22,208 bases of DNA from CAYVMP01 sp964452635 (GCA_964452635.1 CAYVMP010000011.1:1-22208), one strand, 5' to 3'. Shown: positions 6,612 through 14,761, counted from the first letter of the stretch. Numbers and translations are program-made. The notes: generated by a model not told the origin, from the letters alone.

Positions 6612-8174
6612 TTACTTGAGCTGGAGAAACGGATCGATGTAGTGTACCGCTACACCGCCAAATCCAGAGTATGAGCCAAATGTTTTGTTTATAAGTCCAA
6701 TCTGTTCAAGATAATACGATTTTGATGTTCCAAAGAATGTGACAAAACTTGGATCAACATCTCCTGTTTCTTGGGCAATAATAACTTTTGTAGGATGAAC
6801 ACCACTTGATGCCTGTGCGACTTCGACATTCGATATCTCAGCGGTACCATTGTCCCCTATTGTATAGTTTCGATATGACATGAGAATAATAGCACTCTGT
6901 GGTCGAGCATCAAGGATTCGTAGTAAGTGATTGTATGTGTACGTATTTACTCCGTTGTATGTAAATGATGGTGTCCACTTCTGTGCATCATCATAGAAAT
7001 GCGGAATAACAACACTCAAACGAACAGGGTTTGTACCCAATCGAGTAACTGTCTCATCGACAAGCTGAACAAAGTTTTTGAGTAATGTTGCTTTGTTTTT
7101 ATTGTACGTTGAGAGTAGGTATGGTTCAACATCATACTGAAGTGATCGGATTTTGTGAGTTCGAGTTGTATTAAAGTTAATGACATAGTCAACTATGGTA
7201 AATGCTTTGTACTTCTGAGAAGACTCTGCCCAATCTCTCCATCCCGCTTCAGCATCGACAGCAATCCCTCGTGCTTCTGCAAGAGTAATGAAGTTTTCGA
7301 GTGCATCAGAATACGCTTTCTTTTTCTGCTCCTTGAGAGAACCTTCTGACATTTTGGCTATATCAAGATAATCATCGATCGTAACATAGAGTACTGTAAT
7401 TCCATTTTTTGATGCACCAGTCAGTATGGTATCGATATACTGAGATGACATGTTTACTGGAGACACCCACACCCAACTTCCGTACTCTCTTGTACTTGTT
7501 GCGGTCGGTGTGACAACCACCTGCTGTACTGGATCAGGTGTCACAACAGGAGAAACAGGTTGAGGTACTGGCTGTTCAACTACCACAGGAGGGATTGAAA
7601 TACTTTCACCAGATCCAGATAGGGACAGGTGTGAACAAACATCTTTTCCATTATCCGTCATCCCACACGCCTCAGTTTCAATCTGTGAACTCAACCCACC
7701 GATGTATTTAACACTTAGTGTGATTACTCGTGTCTCTCCCGGCAATACCGCACCTAATCGCCAATAGTAATTCGAAGCAGTCGGTTTTGGAACTGACGAA
7801 ATAAATGATTCATTATCTGAATAGTATACAGACACAGATGTATTCTGACAGGTTGTTGTACTTTGGTTTTTCAATGTGATTGTGTATGTCAATGTATCTC
7901 CAGATACAATCTGTGTGTTATTCGACACAAACGATAGAGACAATGCGCACTCACCCAATGCATCAGCAACATGTACCGTATCTGAATTTCTTTGTAATCC
8001 AATACCATGTGTTCTCTCTGAATATTGAGATATCTGTGAATCAACTGTCTGCTGTACACGTGCAGATTGCATACCACCAAATACACCTGTCATATAGAAA
8101 AGTATAGCCATGCAAATGGTAAGTAATATTCCAGAAATTAATAATGTATTTCGTGATCGTGTATTCATATCCAT
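6612..8174 (-). CDS. Membrane-anchored protein: DUF11/CARDB-like domain plus TIM-barrel hydrolase-like domain
   Basis: A 520-residue protein. There is one TM helix (about 11-30), then an Ig-like domain (about 72-190, SGDTLTYTITLKNQS, as in DUF11), a Pro/Val/Thr-rich linker (about 192-228), and a C-terminal alpha/beta barrel (about 230-520). The barrel has successive strand ends with acids: VTIDDY (266-268), VDAEAGW (307-312), LQYDVEPY (345-352), VVIPHFY, LMSYRNY, IIAQETGD (466-472) and a closing GGVAVHYID. D348/E350 and E469 are plausible catalytic acids. This layout is like glycoside hydrolases, though I cannot assign a family. Its place between a PgaC-like synthase and a CBM-like protein suggests it trims or releases the polymer, as the C-terminal domain of PgaB does; that is inference. 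Starts at codon 1 or 3 are equally possible. Confidence 0.72.
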   Translation of the reverse strand: MDMNTRSRNTLLISGILLTICMAILFYMTGVFGGMQSARVQQTVDSQISQYSERTHGIGLQRNSDTVHVADALGECALSLSFVSNNTQIVSGDTLTYTITLKNQSTTTCQNTSVSVYYSDNESFISSVPKPTASNYYWRLGAVLPGETRVITLSVKYIGGLSSQIETEACGMTDNGKDVCSHLSLSGSGESISIPPVVVEQPVPQPVSPVVTPDPVQQVVVTPTATSTREYGSWVWVSPVNMSSQYIDTILTGASKNGITVLYVTIDDYLDIAKMSEGSLKEQKKKAYSDALENFITLAEARGIAVDAEAGWRDWAESSQKYKAFTIVDYVINFNTTRTHKIRSLQYDVEPYLLSTYNKNKATLLKNFVQLVDETVTRLGTNPVRLSVVIPHFYDDAQKWTPSFTYNGVNTYTYNHLLRILDARPQSAIILMSYRNYTIGDNGTAEISNVEVAQASSGVHPTKVIIAQETGDVDPSFVTFFGTSKSYYLEQIGLINKTFGSYSGFGGVAVHYIDPFLQLK

Positions 8175-8219
8175 ACAATACTATTAGAATTATATTTTAA
8201 TGCAAGTTTTTGACGATAC

Positions 8220-9578
8220 TTAGCCATTTACGCCCTTTCTTTGCCATTTTTGCCACTTCAATTCCTCTTTTTTAACTAATCCCCATATTGATTTAAATAA
8301 TGCATTAAATTCAACAAAAGTTGAAACGTAGAAAAGTAACCACCCAATCGGCATCAAAATATAAAATGAAAACTTTTTGGTACTTGAATCATCAAAAAAC
8401 ATTTGTATGAAAAACATTGAACCAACAACAATAATCCCCGAAACAAATGATGAGAAGTCATTTATAATGAAAGAATACGCATACAAAAACATAAGGAAAA
8501 ATGGTTCTGCTGACAATTGAACTTCTCCGAAATATGCAAGAGGAAGAATAAACCATGTGAGTAGTTTATTGTGATGCGACTCAGTACTAAAAAACATGTG
8601 CCTGTTTTCAATAAATGTTTCAAATCTCCCTCGTTTCCACCGTAACCTCTGCTTCATCAAACCACGTATTTCACTCGCCCCCTCTGTATATACGAGCGCA
8701 TCTGAAGCATATACAACTTTCATACCAGCATCTTGTATTCTAACTGACAAATCAATATCTTCGGTTATGTTTGTTATATTGTACTTACCGATCTTCTCAA
8801 ATACCTCACGCCTAAACGCACCCGCTGCTCCACCGATAATATATATAGTCCCCATACATGAATCTGCTTTCTTAAAATAGAATGAGAACAGAAATTCCAA
8901 ATACTGAATTACACCTATTATTTTCTTCAAACTTCCTATTTTCACATTTCCAACCGCAGCGTACACATGCGGATCAGCAAAACACTTAACGAAATTAGCC
9001 ACGGTATCTTCCATCACGACACAGTCAGCGTCTATGGACATGAGTATATCCCCTGTCGATAAATCAATTGCAGTATTGAGTGCAGCACCCTTTCCCCCAT
9101 TTTTCTTATAGTGGTATACGATATCGATTTTTTTATCACTTCTTTTATTATATTGTTCAATGAATTCACGAATCAGTGTGTCAGAGTTATCAGTTGATCC
9201 ATCATTCACCACTACCAATTCAAGATTTCTGTGTGTACTTTTCAATAATGTTTTGATGGTATCTATGATTCCACATTCCTCGTTCCACGCAGGAATCATA
9301 ACAGACACACGAGGGTTGTATGTTTTGATTTTGTGTTTAAATTTTCTATCCCGATATGCAACAACCACGTCATGCCACGGACTAATGACCATATAGAGAA
9401 AGTACTTAGAAAGGAGTATTGTTGCAAAACAAACAATAAACGTACGTAGGATTGGCAAATCATATCCGATATGTGGTTTAAAAAAGAATACTGACAGGAT
9501 AATACCGACGGTTAAAACGTACAGTGAGAGATAAACTGAAATCTTTTCCGTTATGTCGCTTCTTAAAATCCGGTTCAT
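8220..9578 (-). CDS. Processive family 2 glycosyltransferase (PgaC/IcaA/NodC-like polysaccharide synthase)
   Basis: An inner-membrane polysaccharide synthase. Two TM helices (about 15-33 and 43-65) precede a cytoplasmic GT2 domain. It has all four hallmarks: VNDGSTD (D126), DAD (183-185), TED (272-274) and QRLRW (310-314), the last marking processive enzymes. Three or four C-terminal TM helices follow (about 335-435). The tail EELKWQKWQRKG resembles the W-x-K-W-x-R-K-G ending of PNAG-type synthases. Likely it polymerises a UDP-sugar, perhaps UDP-GlcNAc, and extrudes the chain through its own TM channel. The start overlaps the stop of the upstream two-TM gene (ATGA type), implying translational coupling. 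Family is certain; the sugar is inferred by similarity of motif order. Confidence 0.92.
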   Translation of the reverse strand: MNRILRSDITEKISVYLSLYVLTVGIILSVFFFKPHIGYDLPILRTFIVCFATILLSKYFLYMVISPWHDVVVAYRDRKFKHKIKTYNPRVSVMIPAWNEECGIIDTIKTLLKSTHRNLELVVVNDGSTDNSDTLIREFIEQYNKRSDKKIDIVYHYKKNGGKGAALNTAIDLSTGDILMSIDADCVVMEDTVANFVKCFADPHVYAAVGNVKIGSLKKIIGVIQYLEFLFSFYFKKADSCMGTIYIIGGAAGAFRREVFEKIGKYNITNITEDIDLSVRIQDAGMKVVYASDALVYTEGASEIRGLMKQRLRWKRGRFETFIENRHMFFSTESHHNKLLTWFILPLAYFGEVQLSAEPFFLMFLYAYSFIINDFSSFVSGIIVVGSMFFIQMFFDDSSTKKFSFYILMPIGWLLFYVSTFVEFNALFKSIWGLVKKEELKWQKWQRKGVNG

Positions 9579-9826
9579 AGTACGTAGATAATATCCTTCA
9601 CAATCTTAGAACACATATTTGAAAGCAAAATTAAAACAATAAATAAGGCGATAATCTTAGAACTTAATACTGAAAATGTATCGAGTGCATACCATATGAG
9701 CACACCAGAACAGAGTACACATGCGATAATTGCAACGACAGATAGTGTAATAAAAATACGGGCATGAGTAAACACGGCCTTATGCAACCCAAAATATCGA
9801 CTGTCTTTATTGATACGTAATTTCAT
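9575..9826 (-). CDS. Small two-TM membrane protein, PgaD/IcaD-like by position
   Basis: An 83-residue protein with a basic N-terminus and two TM helices (about 27-51 and 57-78). Its stop overlaps the start of the GT2 synthase by 4 nt. PgaD and IcaD are also small two-TM proteins made next to the synthase and needed for its activity, so an equivalent accessory role is likely. Sequence similarity cannot be shown from here. The promoter (-35 TTGACT at 9859-9864, 17-nt spacer, -10 TTTACT at 9836-9841) leaves only about 2 nt of leader, so the mRNA may be leaderless. First gene of the operon 9826-4872. Confidence 0.7.
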   Translation of the reverse strand: MKLRINKDSRYFGLHKAVFTHARIFITLSVVAIIACVLCSGVLIWYALDTFSVLSSKIIALFIVLILLSNMCSKIVKDIIYVL

Positions 9827-9835
9827 AGAGATACA

Positions 9836-9896
9836 AGTAAAACATTAAAAATAACTTAAGTCAAATATTGACAAATATCTAAATAAAGAGTATACA
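9836..9896. promoter_or_regulatory. Divergent promoters with touching -35 boxes
   Basis: Minus: -35 TTGACT (9859-9864), spacer 17, -10 TTTACT (9836-9841). Plus: -35 TTGACA (9868-9873), spacer 17, -10 TATACA (9891-9896). The two -35 boxes are three bases apart and form the palindrome GTCAA-ATA-TTGAC (9860-9872). RNA polymerase could not easily occupy both at once, so the polysaccharide operon and the 9927 surface gene may be expressed in competition. Confidence 0.65.
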
Positions 9897-9926
9897 GTAG
9901 TCCATCACTAATAAAGTAACATATCC

Positions 9927-11084
9927 ATGAATAACCAAATTTTTAAGTTTCTCGCTGTATTTCTCTTTGTATGTGGATTTACAGCTTATCAATACACCAC
10001 ACCAGCTTTCGCACTAGAGACATGTGAGAATGCAACGACCACCATTCAGAGTGACACAACAGATCTGACAGGTGCAGAGAGTACTGCTGTAGACACCCTC
10101 ACAAGCCCCATATGGGCGGTGATAGACGGTGCACACTGGATATGGAGTACTCCTACCGTAGTCAATCCAAACGTATCTGAAACTGTTACTTTCACTAAAA
10201 ACTTTACAATTACAGGCACCGTAAAAAGTGCTACATTAAAGATACTTGCTGATGACTACATGAAGGTATTTGTGAACGGAACAGAGGTTCTATCTGATTT
10301 TGGTGAAGGAAATTTCCTTACTCCACACGAATACACAGCAACCACAACTCTTCAGATAGGACTCAATACACTCCGTCTCGAAATCACAAATGCAGCGTAT
10401 TTCTATGCAGGACAAGGTACTGTATCGAACAACCCCGGTGGCGTTGCCTACTCATATGTAATCAATAGCTCAGTGTGTACCACAACTCCAACTGAATCGA
10501 ATACAACAGGTGGAGGATCAAACGGTGGAGGAGGATCTGGTGGTTCAGGAGGTATCATTGCTAATGGACCGATTGTTGCAAACGGCCCAATAGTTACATA
10601 CCAAGCACAGAACAACTCTGGAGGAAATGCAGGATCTCCATCACCTACTAACACACAGACGACAAATGGACTTGTATCACCCGCAATCACTGAAGCAATC
10701 GCTCGTATTACACCTTCATTTACCATACTGTCTCCGTACACCACAGGAACATCCTCATCTACCAATGAATCAACGACAAGTTCACAAGTTGCAAATGTAC
10801 TGTCTGCATCGACTCGATCTCTTATCGCAGATGATGCGACATGTATACTCGTTGGGTTTATCATCGCACTCGTCATATACATGGCATGGGTATTTATCAA
10901 CCGAAAAAGAAACACATCTCTACCTGAAAATAAGAAACTATCGTTTTCTGATATCTCATTCTTTATTGGAACAAGTATTCTCGTAAGTGCACTATTATTT
11001 TACTTTGGGATTATCTGTCCAATTATTCCCCTACTCGTCTGTGTCGTCATTATCGTGTTAGGAATATTTCTCAAAATACTCTAA
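9927..11084 (+). CDS. Secreted/membrane surface protein with a beta-sandwich domain and C-terminal TM helices
   Basis: A 385-residue protein. Residues 1-30 form a signal peptide (cleavage near FALE). A beta-sandwich at about 60-190 contains ILADDYMKVFVNGTEVL and LRLEITNA, patterns seen in galactose-binding-like domains that cap extracellular proteins. A Gly/Ser-rich linker (about 195-215) with the repeat GPIVANGPIV follows, then a Thr/Ser-rich low-complexity region (about 225-300). At least three hydrophobic helices lie at the C-terminus (about 308-326, 345-362, 364-385), with a basic NRKRN stretch between the first two. It would display the sandwich domain outside the cell on a flexible stalk. 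It has its own promoter (9868-9896) and ends at the terminator at 11108. Exact family not recognised. Confidence 0.75.
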   Translation: MNNQIFKFLAVFLFVCGFTAYQYTTPAFALETCENATTTIQSDTTDLTGAESTAVDTLTSPIWAVIDGAHWIWSTPTVVNPNVSETVTFTKNFTITGTVKSATLKILADDYMKVFVNGTEVLSDFGEGNFLTPHEYTATTTLQIGLNTLRLEITNAAYFYAGQGTVSNNPGGVAYSYVINSSVCTTTPTESNTTGGGSNGGGGSGGSGGIIANGPIVANGPIVTYQAQNNSGGNAGSPSPTNTQTTNGLVSPAITEAIARITPSFTILSPYTTGTSSSTNESTTSSQVANVLSASTRSLIADDATCILVGFIIALVIYMAWVFINRKRNTSLPENKKLSFSDISFFIGTSILVSALLFYFGIICPIIPLLVCVVIIVLGIFLKIL

Positions 11085-11107
11085 TACTTGAAAATATCAC
11101 AGCACCT

Positions 11108-11143
11108 ACAAAAACATCATACTATCCTGTATGATGTTTTTGT
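11108..11143 (+). terminator. Intrinsic terminator after the 9927 surface gene
   Basis: A perfect 15-bp stem (11108-11122 with 11129-11143) with a 6-nt loop. The 3' arm ends in TTTTTGT. It ends two bases before the ATG of the glycosylase gene, so read-through transcripts would hide that start in the 3' flank of the hairpin. Confidence 0.8.
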
Positions 11144-11144
11144 T

Positions 11145-11960
11145 ATGAACACACAGACATTCAAAAAAATTATTTGGAAATACTATCGGAAACATAGGAG
11201 GAAGTTTCCGTGGAGAAACACACGAAATCCGTACAGGATACTCGTTTCAGAAGTAATGCTCCAACAGACACAGGCTCCGCGCGTTATCCCTAAATACATT
11301 TCGTTTCTCAAAAAATTCCCTACTACTCAAGCCCTTGCTAGGGCATCTCTCCACTCTGTCCTTACAGAGTGGCAAGGACTTGGATACAATCGTCGTGCAC
11401 TGTATCTGAAAAAATGTGCTGAGACAATAGAGAAAACGTCTGCACATGGAGGATATGATGGTGTGTTCCCGAAAGACTTTAAGCTACTGTGCACACTACC
11501 GGGTATTGGACCAGCGACTGCAGGCGACATGCTTGCGTTTGCATGGAATATTCCTGTGCCTGTCATTGAGACGAATATTCGTAGTGTCTTTATTCATTTT
11601 TTCTTCCAGAAAAAAGAAAATGTACATGATAAAGAAATACTCCCTCTCATTGAAAAAACATTAAACAGAGAAAATCCTCGTGAGTGGTACTGGGCACTCT
11701 TCGACTATGGCGCATACCTTAAGGAAACAGCGAACCCAAGTACACGCAGTAAACATTACACCAAACAATCCCCTTTCAAAGGATCACTGCGTGAAAAACG
11801 CTCACATATTCTTAAGGAATTGCTCGAAGAATCACAGACTATTGAACACTTACAGAAACACACACCATACCCAGAAAAAGTTATTATAAAAATCCTAGAT
11901 GATTTAGAAAAGGAAGGTTTGGTAGAAAAAATTGGAAAAAAGTTTTGTATTAAAAAATAG
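11145..11960 (+). CDS. MutY-like adenine/HhH-GPD DNA glycosylase without Fe-S cluster
   Basis: A base-excision repair enzyme of the HhH-GPD superfamily, 271 residues. FPWR (21-24), SEVMLQQTQ (35-43, with the MutY glutamate at E36) and the helix-hairpin-helix LPGIGPATAG (118-127) are clear MutY signatures. Two departures are notable. The catalytic Asp of the MutY pattern LDGN is a Glu here (IETN, E142). The four cysteines of the C-terminal [4Fe-4S] loop are absent: the region after DYGA has no cysteine. The C-terminal domain that reads 8-oxoG is missing and replaced by a short winged-helix-like tail (about 225-271). I chose ATG 11145 because upstream in-frame starts would run through the terminator stem. 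It probably acts on A:8-oxoG mispairs, but substrate is unproven. Confidence 0.85.
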   Translation: MNTQTFKKIIWKYYRKHRRKFPWRNTRNPYRILVSEVMLQQTQAPRVIPKYISFLKKFPTTQALARASLHSVLTEWQGLGYNRRALYLKKCAETIEKTSAHGGYDGVFPKDFKLLCTLPGIGPATAGDMLAFAWNIPVPVIETNIRSVFIHFFFQKKENVHDKEILPLIEKTLNRENPREWYWALFDYGAYLKETANPSTRSKHYTKQSPFKGSLREKRSHILKELLEESQTIEHLQKHTPYPEKVIIKILDDLEKEGLVEKIGKKFCIKK

Positions 11961-11962
11961 AA

Positions 11963-12105
11963 TAAAAAAAAGGGGGGCCCAAGCGAACATAGTTGCGAGC
12001 CACCCCTATGGAGTTGTGTCGTCAGAAGAAAGCATCAAACCCCAAAACCTGCGGATAAGGAGGAGGATACGCGGGAACGGAGGGAGCTAACCCTCCTGAC
12101 GACAA
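11963..12105 (-). ncRNA. Candidate small structured RNA, about 140 nt
   Basis: A minus-strand promoter (TTGACA 12134-12139, 16-nt spacer, TATACT 12112-12117) would start RNA near 12105. The RNA has a closing stem (12096-12103 with 12018-12025, GTCGTCAG/CTGACGAC), an internal hairpin (12079-12084 with 12091-12096) and a GC-rich 3' hairpin region (about 11972-12009) followed by an 8-U tract (11964-11971). No convincing reading frame fits. It does not show the conserved cores of RNase P RNA, SRP RNA or tmRNA; a 6S-like RNA cannot be excluded. Strand is supported by promoter and U-tract. Confidence 0.6.
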
Positions 12106-12111
12106 ACCCAA

Positions 12112-12139
12112 AGTATAATATATATTAGTTTACTGTCAA
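12112..12139 (-). promoter_or_regulatory. Promoter of the candidate small RNA
   Basis: TTGACA (12134-12139), 16-nt spacer, TATACT (12112-12117) on the minus strand. It sits between two structured stretches and does not face any coding gene on that strand, which is the main reason to propose a small RNA. Confidence 0.6.
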
Positions 12140-12156
12140 GAGATTCATTGTGAAAT

Positions 12157-12290
12157 AGAAAGGCCGGGGAACGTGTTGCGTCACATCCCCCGGCCTGATT
12201 GGAGTCTTTGGAGGAGGATTTTTTCCGAAACTCCAATAAGAAGTTACGTGCCCGAACACTTGTTACGAGAGTGGGGCGCGTACTTTTCCT
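12157..12290. ncRNA. Second highly structured, non-coding stretch
   Basis: Three successive hairpins: 12162-12169 with 12188-12195 (8 GC pairs); 12198-12205 with 12230-12237 (8 bp); 12243-12253 with 12274-12283 (about 10 bp with one bulge and one wobble on the plus strand). The first is followed in the minus direction by TTTCTATTTC and the last in the plus direction by TTTTCC, so either strand could carry an RNA. A 69-codon minus frame crosses all of it and I do not regard it as coding. Together with the previous RNA it fills the 413-nt gap before recG. Confidence 0.4.
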
Positions 12291-12357
12291 AGCCATATCC
12301 TATCATACCCCACATTTACAGTCAATCTGTCAACCCTACGTTATCCACAGGGTACTC

Positions 12358-12366
12358 TGATATACT
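12358..12366 (+). promoter_or_regulatory. Extended -10 promoter of recG
   Basis: TGA-TATACT (12358-12366), an extended -10 of the TGn type with no good -35. Only 7 nt separate it from the ATG at 12374, so transcription should start at or next to the start codon (leaderless mRNA). Confidence 0.55.
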
Positions 12367-12373
12367 GTAGAGC

Positions 12374-14554
12374 ATGGACATACACTCAATCCTAGAGAAA
12401 GAATTTCGTTTGCACGAAAGCCAGAAAAAGGCACTTCAGAAAATGAATATTGTTACTGTGGAAGATTTACTCTACTACTTCCCTGCCCGCTATGGCAACA
12501 CAAGCCAGATTAAAACCATCGCATCCCTCATACACGGTGAGGAGGCAGTTGTGTTTGGAAAAATATCTGGACTCAAAACATCAAAAGCCTTTGTTAAGAA
12601 AACTCCGATGGCTGAGGGTGTAGTCACTGATGACAGTGGGTCACTGAAACTTGTCTGGTTCAACCAACCTTACCTTGCGAAGATGATTCACGATGAGCAA
12701 CTCGTTCGTGTCGAAGGAAAAATCTCACAGAAACGCGACGGACATCTCTACATGAGTAACCCGAAAATAGAAGTGGTCAGACACATACCGAACGCCGTTG
12801 GAGAATCACTCTTTGCCTCCCCAGATGGGAACCATGATGAACACGTACTCTACCCAGTATACCCAGAGAGCAAAGGCGTCACGTCCGAATGGATTTATTT
12901 CACTCTACAGAAAATCATGTCGAGAGGTATACTGGATACTCTCACAGATCCAATTCCAGAAGATATTTTAAAAAGGTACAATCTTCCAAGTATCAAGACA
13001 GCATTTATTTGGATTCACGCTCCGAAAAATGAAGACCACGCACTCTCTGCACGCAAACGATTTGCCTTTCAAGAAATTTTCTTTATTCAACTCGCAAAAC
13101 AAAAGGAGAGAAAATCATGGAACACTCAGCGAGCGTTTGAAATCCATGTGAATACAAAAGATATTGCGGAGTTCACATCACACTTTCCCTTCACTCCAAC
13201 CGAATCCCAAAAAAATGCAATTTCTGTGATTATTCAGGATTTTACCAAAGGCTACCCAATGTCTCGCCTACTTGAAGGAGATGTTGGGTCAGGCAAAACC
13301 GCTGTGGCTGCAACAACCGTCTTTGCAGTAACTCAGTCGAAACCAAAAGACTCATCAGGGAAACCGATCACAGGGAATCTACAGACGGCATACATGGCTC
13401 CAACTGAAATTCTCGCCAAGCAACATTTTGAAAATTTTATTTCATATTTCAAACATCTCAATATAAAAGTCGGACTGATCACTGGTTCTGGGTGTAAAGT
13501 TTTCCCATCAAAAACCGATCCGTCAGGCTCAACATCCATTTCTCGGACACAGCTTCTTAAATGGGTAGCAAACGGAGAAATCCCAATACTCATTGGTACT
13601 CATGCACTCATTCAAAAATCAGTCTCGTGGAAACATCTTGCCTATGTGATTATCGATGAGCAACATCGCTTTGGCACTGCACAACGCCAAAAACTAACTA
13701 CGAAAAATAGTGCAGTGCCACATCTCCTCTCAATGACAGCGACGCCCATCCCCCGAACACTCTCACTCACTATCTACGGCGATCTTGATTTAACACTCCT
13801 CGATCAAATGCCTGTGGGACGAAAGCCAATCATCACAAAGATAATCATCCCGACAGAAAGAGAGAAAACATACGCGGACATACGATTAGAGCTTGAAGCA
13901 GGGAGACAACTCTATGTCATCTGTCCACGCATCAACGAACCCGACCCAGACAAGGAAACCGCCATTATTGCCAAGTCTGTCACAGAGGAAGCTGAGAGAT
14001 TGTCACGAGATGTATTCCAAAAATACACCATTGATATCCTCCACAGCAAAATGACTCCTACTGAAAAGGAAAAGGTAATGCAAAAATTTGAGCGACACGA
14101 GACTGATATACTCGTTGCAACATCTGTCGTCGAAGTTGGTGTAAATGTACCGAATGCAACGATGATTATTATCGAAGGAGCGGAGCGATTTGGACTCTCA
14201 CAGCTTCACCAACTTCGTGGACGAGTCATCCGCTCAAATCACCAAGCATATTGCTATGTATTTACTGAGAGCAAAAGTGAAAAAACTCGTGAACGACTCA
14301 AGGCACTCACTACGGCCAAAAACGGCTTTGAACTTGCAGAATTTGATCTTGCACAGAGAGGCGCTGGAGAACTGTACGGAAGAAAACAATGGGGTATCTC
14401 CGATCTCGCCATGGAAGCAATCAAAAATATAAAAATGGTTGAGGCATCGAGAGCCGAAGCAACTCGAATTGTTGAAGAAGATCCAACATTTTCACACTAC
14501 CCCCAAATCGCAGAGTATTTCAAAACCCAGACGGAGAAGATACATTTTGAGTAA
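12374..14554 (+). CDS. recG: ATP-dependent DNA helicase RecG
   Basis: A 726-residue SF2 helicase that reverses stalled replication forks and branch-migrates Holliday junctions. The N-terminal wedge domain holds an OB fold (about 45-135). Helicase lobe 1 has PTESQ (275-279), Walker A GDVGSGKT (302-309), MAPTEIL, the DEQH box (428-431) and SMTATPIPRT (453-462). Lobe 2 has ATSVVEVGVNVP and ERFGLSQLHQLRGRVIR (604-620). The usual second glycine of QLRGRVGR is isoleucine here (I619), although both arginines remain. The length matches the family. The segment around 372-395 is somewhat Ser/Thr/Pro-rich compared with typical RecG and may be a small insertion. Promoter and start suggest a leaderless mRNA. 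It stands alone as a transcription unit. Confidence 0.96.
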   Translation: MDIHSILEKEFRLHESQKKALQKMNIVTVEDLLYYFPARYGNTSQIKTIASLIHGEEAVVFGKISGLKTSKAFVKKTPMAEGVVTDDSGSLKLVWFNQPYLAKMIHDEQLVRVEGKISQKRDGHLYMSNPKIEVVRHIPNAVGESLFASPDGNHDEHVLYPVYPESKGVTSEWIYFTLQKIMSRGILDTLTDPIPEDILKRYNLPSIKTAFIWIHAPKNEDHALSARKRFAFQEIFFIQLAKQKERKSWNTQRAFEIHVNTKDIAEFTSHFPFTPTESQKNAISVIIQDFTKGYPMSRLLEGDVGSGKTAVAATTVFAVTQSKPKDSSGKPITGNLQTAYMAPTEILAKQHFENFISYFKHLNIKVGLITGSGCKVFPSKTDPSGSTSISRTQLLKWVANGEIPILIGTHALIQKSVSWKHLAYVIIDEQHRFGTAQRQKLTTKNSAVPHLLSMTATPIPRTLSLTIYGDLDLTLLDQMPVGRKPIITKIIIPTEREKTYADIRLELEAGRQLYVICPRINEPDPDKETAIIAKSVTEEAERLSRDVFQKYTIDILHSKMTPTEKEKVMQKFERHETDILVATSVVEVGVNVPNATMIIIEGAERFGLSQLHQLRGRVIRSNHQAYCYVFTESKSEKTRERLKALTTAKNGFELAEFDLAQRGAGELYGRKQWGISDLAMEAIKNIKMVEASRAEATRIVEEDPTFSHYPQIAEYFKTQTEKIHFE

Positions 14555-14594
14555 AAAATCGTCGAACCAATACATTTCTGGCACATCTAAGGGT

Positions 14595-14694
14595 ACACTT
14601 ATGCACAATGTACTCATTGGGCACGCATGAAGACGTGAGCGTGAAGAAACCATCCAATGATTACATTGGATATAAGTGTTCGCTTCGCTCCCTT
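14595..14694. repeat. Inverted-repeat element (dispersed repeat, two arms)
   Basis: The arms 14595-14620 and about 14654-14679 are inverted copies matching at about 22 of 26 positions (ACACTTAT...CATTGG and its complement), enclosing a second hairpin CACGC/GCGTG. The right arm continues into TTCGCTTCGCTCCCTTA (14678-14694). The same unit recurs once at 18447-18490. It lies in the 224-nt space between recG and the next gene; nothing else is evident there. Confidence 0.75.
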
Positions 14695-14761
14695 ATCCGG
14701 TGACAGAAAGGTATTGGTGAGAAAGATTTTTTTGAAATTATTTTGTATTTAAAAATATTTG

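Noticed and set aside
9860..9872. Palindrome GTCAA-ATA-TTGAC as a dedicated repressor site
   Set aside because: The palindrome follows simply from two facing -35 boxes, so it is not independent evidence of an operator.
12087..12296. 69-codon minus-strand reading frame before recG
   Set aside because: It crosses several stable hairpins, a terminator-like U-tract and a promoter. Its composition is not protein-like after the first 25 residues. It is better explained by non-coding structure.
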